From positions 1 to 24,063 of the forward strand of contig JACCUS010000321.1 in the NCBI GenBank assembly GCA_013811715.1: DNA of 24,063 nucleotides. Direction: 5' to 3'. The stretch is from Nocardioidaceae bacterium (GTDB lineage: Bacteria; Actinomycetota; Actinomycetes; Propionibacteriales; Nocardioidaceae). Numbering within the stretch: position 1 is the stretch's first letter; every line of letters begins with the position of its first letter. The notes below the pieces were generated by a model. It searched no databases. It saw only the letters and a program-made list of their open reading frames with translations, and had not been told where the DNA came from. Positions 23,558 through 24,063 of this stretch are shown piece after piece. A program made the translations under genes and the position numbers.

Positions 23558-24063
23558 CCGCATCGCCTGACCTCGCCGCGCTGCTCGACTCCTGGCAGCT
23601 CTGTCTGCGCGCCGAGCGCAAGTCACCGCAGACGGTCAAGAGCTACAGCACGGGCGTGAGCCAATACCTCGCCTGGTGCCGGGACAGCGACCTGCCGCTC
23701 GTGCTCGACCGTCGCCAGCTCGCGGGTTTCACCGACTACGTGCTCGACAACGCGCAGCCCGCCACGGCGCGCGTCCGCCAGCTCGGGGTCAAGCGGTTCT
23801 CTGCCTGGCTCGTCGAGGAGGGCGAACAGGTCACGGACCATCTGCTCGGCGTGAAGCCGCCCAAGCTCGACACCAAGGTGGTCGAGCCGCTCACCGAGAC
23901 ACAGATCAAGGCCATGCTGAAGGCGTGCGCTGGCCCGGACCTCCGCGACCGCCGGGACGAGGCGATCCTGCGGCTTATGGTCGAGACCGGCGCCAGGGCG
24001 GGCGAGGTCGCCGCGCTGGCTGTGGCCGACGTCGACCTGATGGCCGGTACAGCCATCGTCAGA
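23554..24063 (+). CDS. Tyrosine recombinase/integrase (C-terminus outside window)
   Basis: 170 residues visible. The N-terminal SAM-like core-binding domain (LLDSWQLCLRAERKSPQTVK, then QYLAWCRD and LGVKRFSAWL) is followed by the start of the catalytic domain (PLTETQIKAMLKA, DEAILRLMVETGARAGEVAAL), where GAR carries the first catalytic Arg. The remaining catalytic residues (HxxR and Tyr) lie beyond the window. The length and domain order fit the XerC/D-like phage-integrase class that inserts mobile elements or resolves chromosomes. The GTG at 23554 overlaps the stop of the upstream small protein. No attachment site was identified in this window. Confidence 0.9.
   Translation, partial: MTASPDLAALLDSWQLCLRAERKSPQTVKSYSTGVSQYLAWCRDSDLPLVLDRRQLAGFTDYVLDNAQPATARVRQLGVKRFSAWLVEEGEQVTDHLLGVKPPKLDTKVVEPLTETQIKAMLKACAGPDLRDRRDEAILRLMVETGARAGEVAALAVADVDLMAGTAIVR

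Overview
The window is strongly GC-rich bacterial DNA with GTG starts, G/C-ending codons and gene families typical of Actinobacteria (a four-domain ribosomal protein S1, a DUF4192 protein, an HrdB-type sigma factor with a Lys/Ala-rich N-terminus, an actinobacterial DinB). A Nocardioidaceae/Propionibacteriales relative is my best guess, from the look of the proteins only. At least eight genes appear to be leaderless, with a -10-like hexamer six or seven bases before the start codon, which fits an actinobacterium.

Layout. 1-2075: minus-strand pair, a sigma-like protein that reads in one frame into a membrane anchor and a PASTA-like tail, then a secreted protein cut by the window edge. 2076-4134: a flavin-reductase-like gene, a repeat-bearing intergenic stretch, then a tightly coupled unit of a possible small leader ORF, an unknown 91-residue protein and an APH-fold phosphotransferase. 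4136-9112: rpsA with its promoter, a divergent pair (small membrane protein and a GlxA-type AraC regulator) separated by two inverted repeats, then a patatin-like lipase overlapping coaE. The coaE stop lies in a 22-bp tandem repeat, followed by a G-quadruplex-like run. 9167-13811: minus strand, a group 2 sigma factor, an S9A oligopeptidase and an MFS exporter.

13858-15937: a 5-oxoprolinase locus in which pxpA is broken by an internal deletion and a frameshift while pxpB and pxpC are intact. 16010-17395: dinB (minus). 17505-21221: DUF4192 protein, a glutamate-cysteine-ligase-family enzyme, a universal stress protein coupled to an HhH-GPD DNA repair protein. 21397-23040: the primary sigma factor. 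23156-24063: a small probable DNA-binding protein translationally coupled to a tyrosine recombinase that runs off the end, probably the edge of an integrated element.

Most of the window is chromosomal core and housekeeping DNA. The items most worth a second look are the sigma-membrane-PASTA reading frame, the pxpA lesion beside intact pxpBC, the paired operator-like repeats over both promoters of the glxA-type divergon, the repeats around the end of coaE, and the integrase unit beside sigA.
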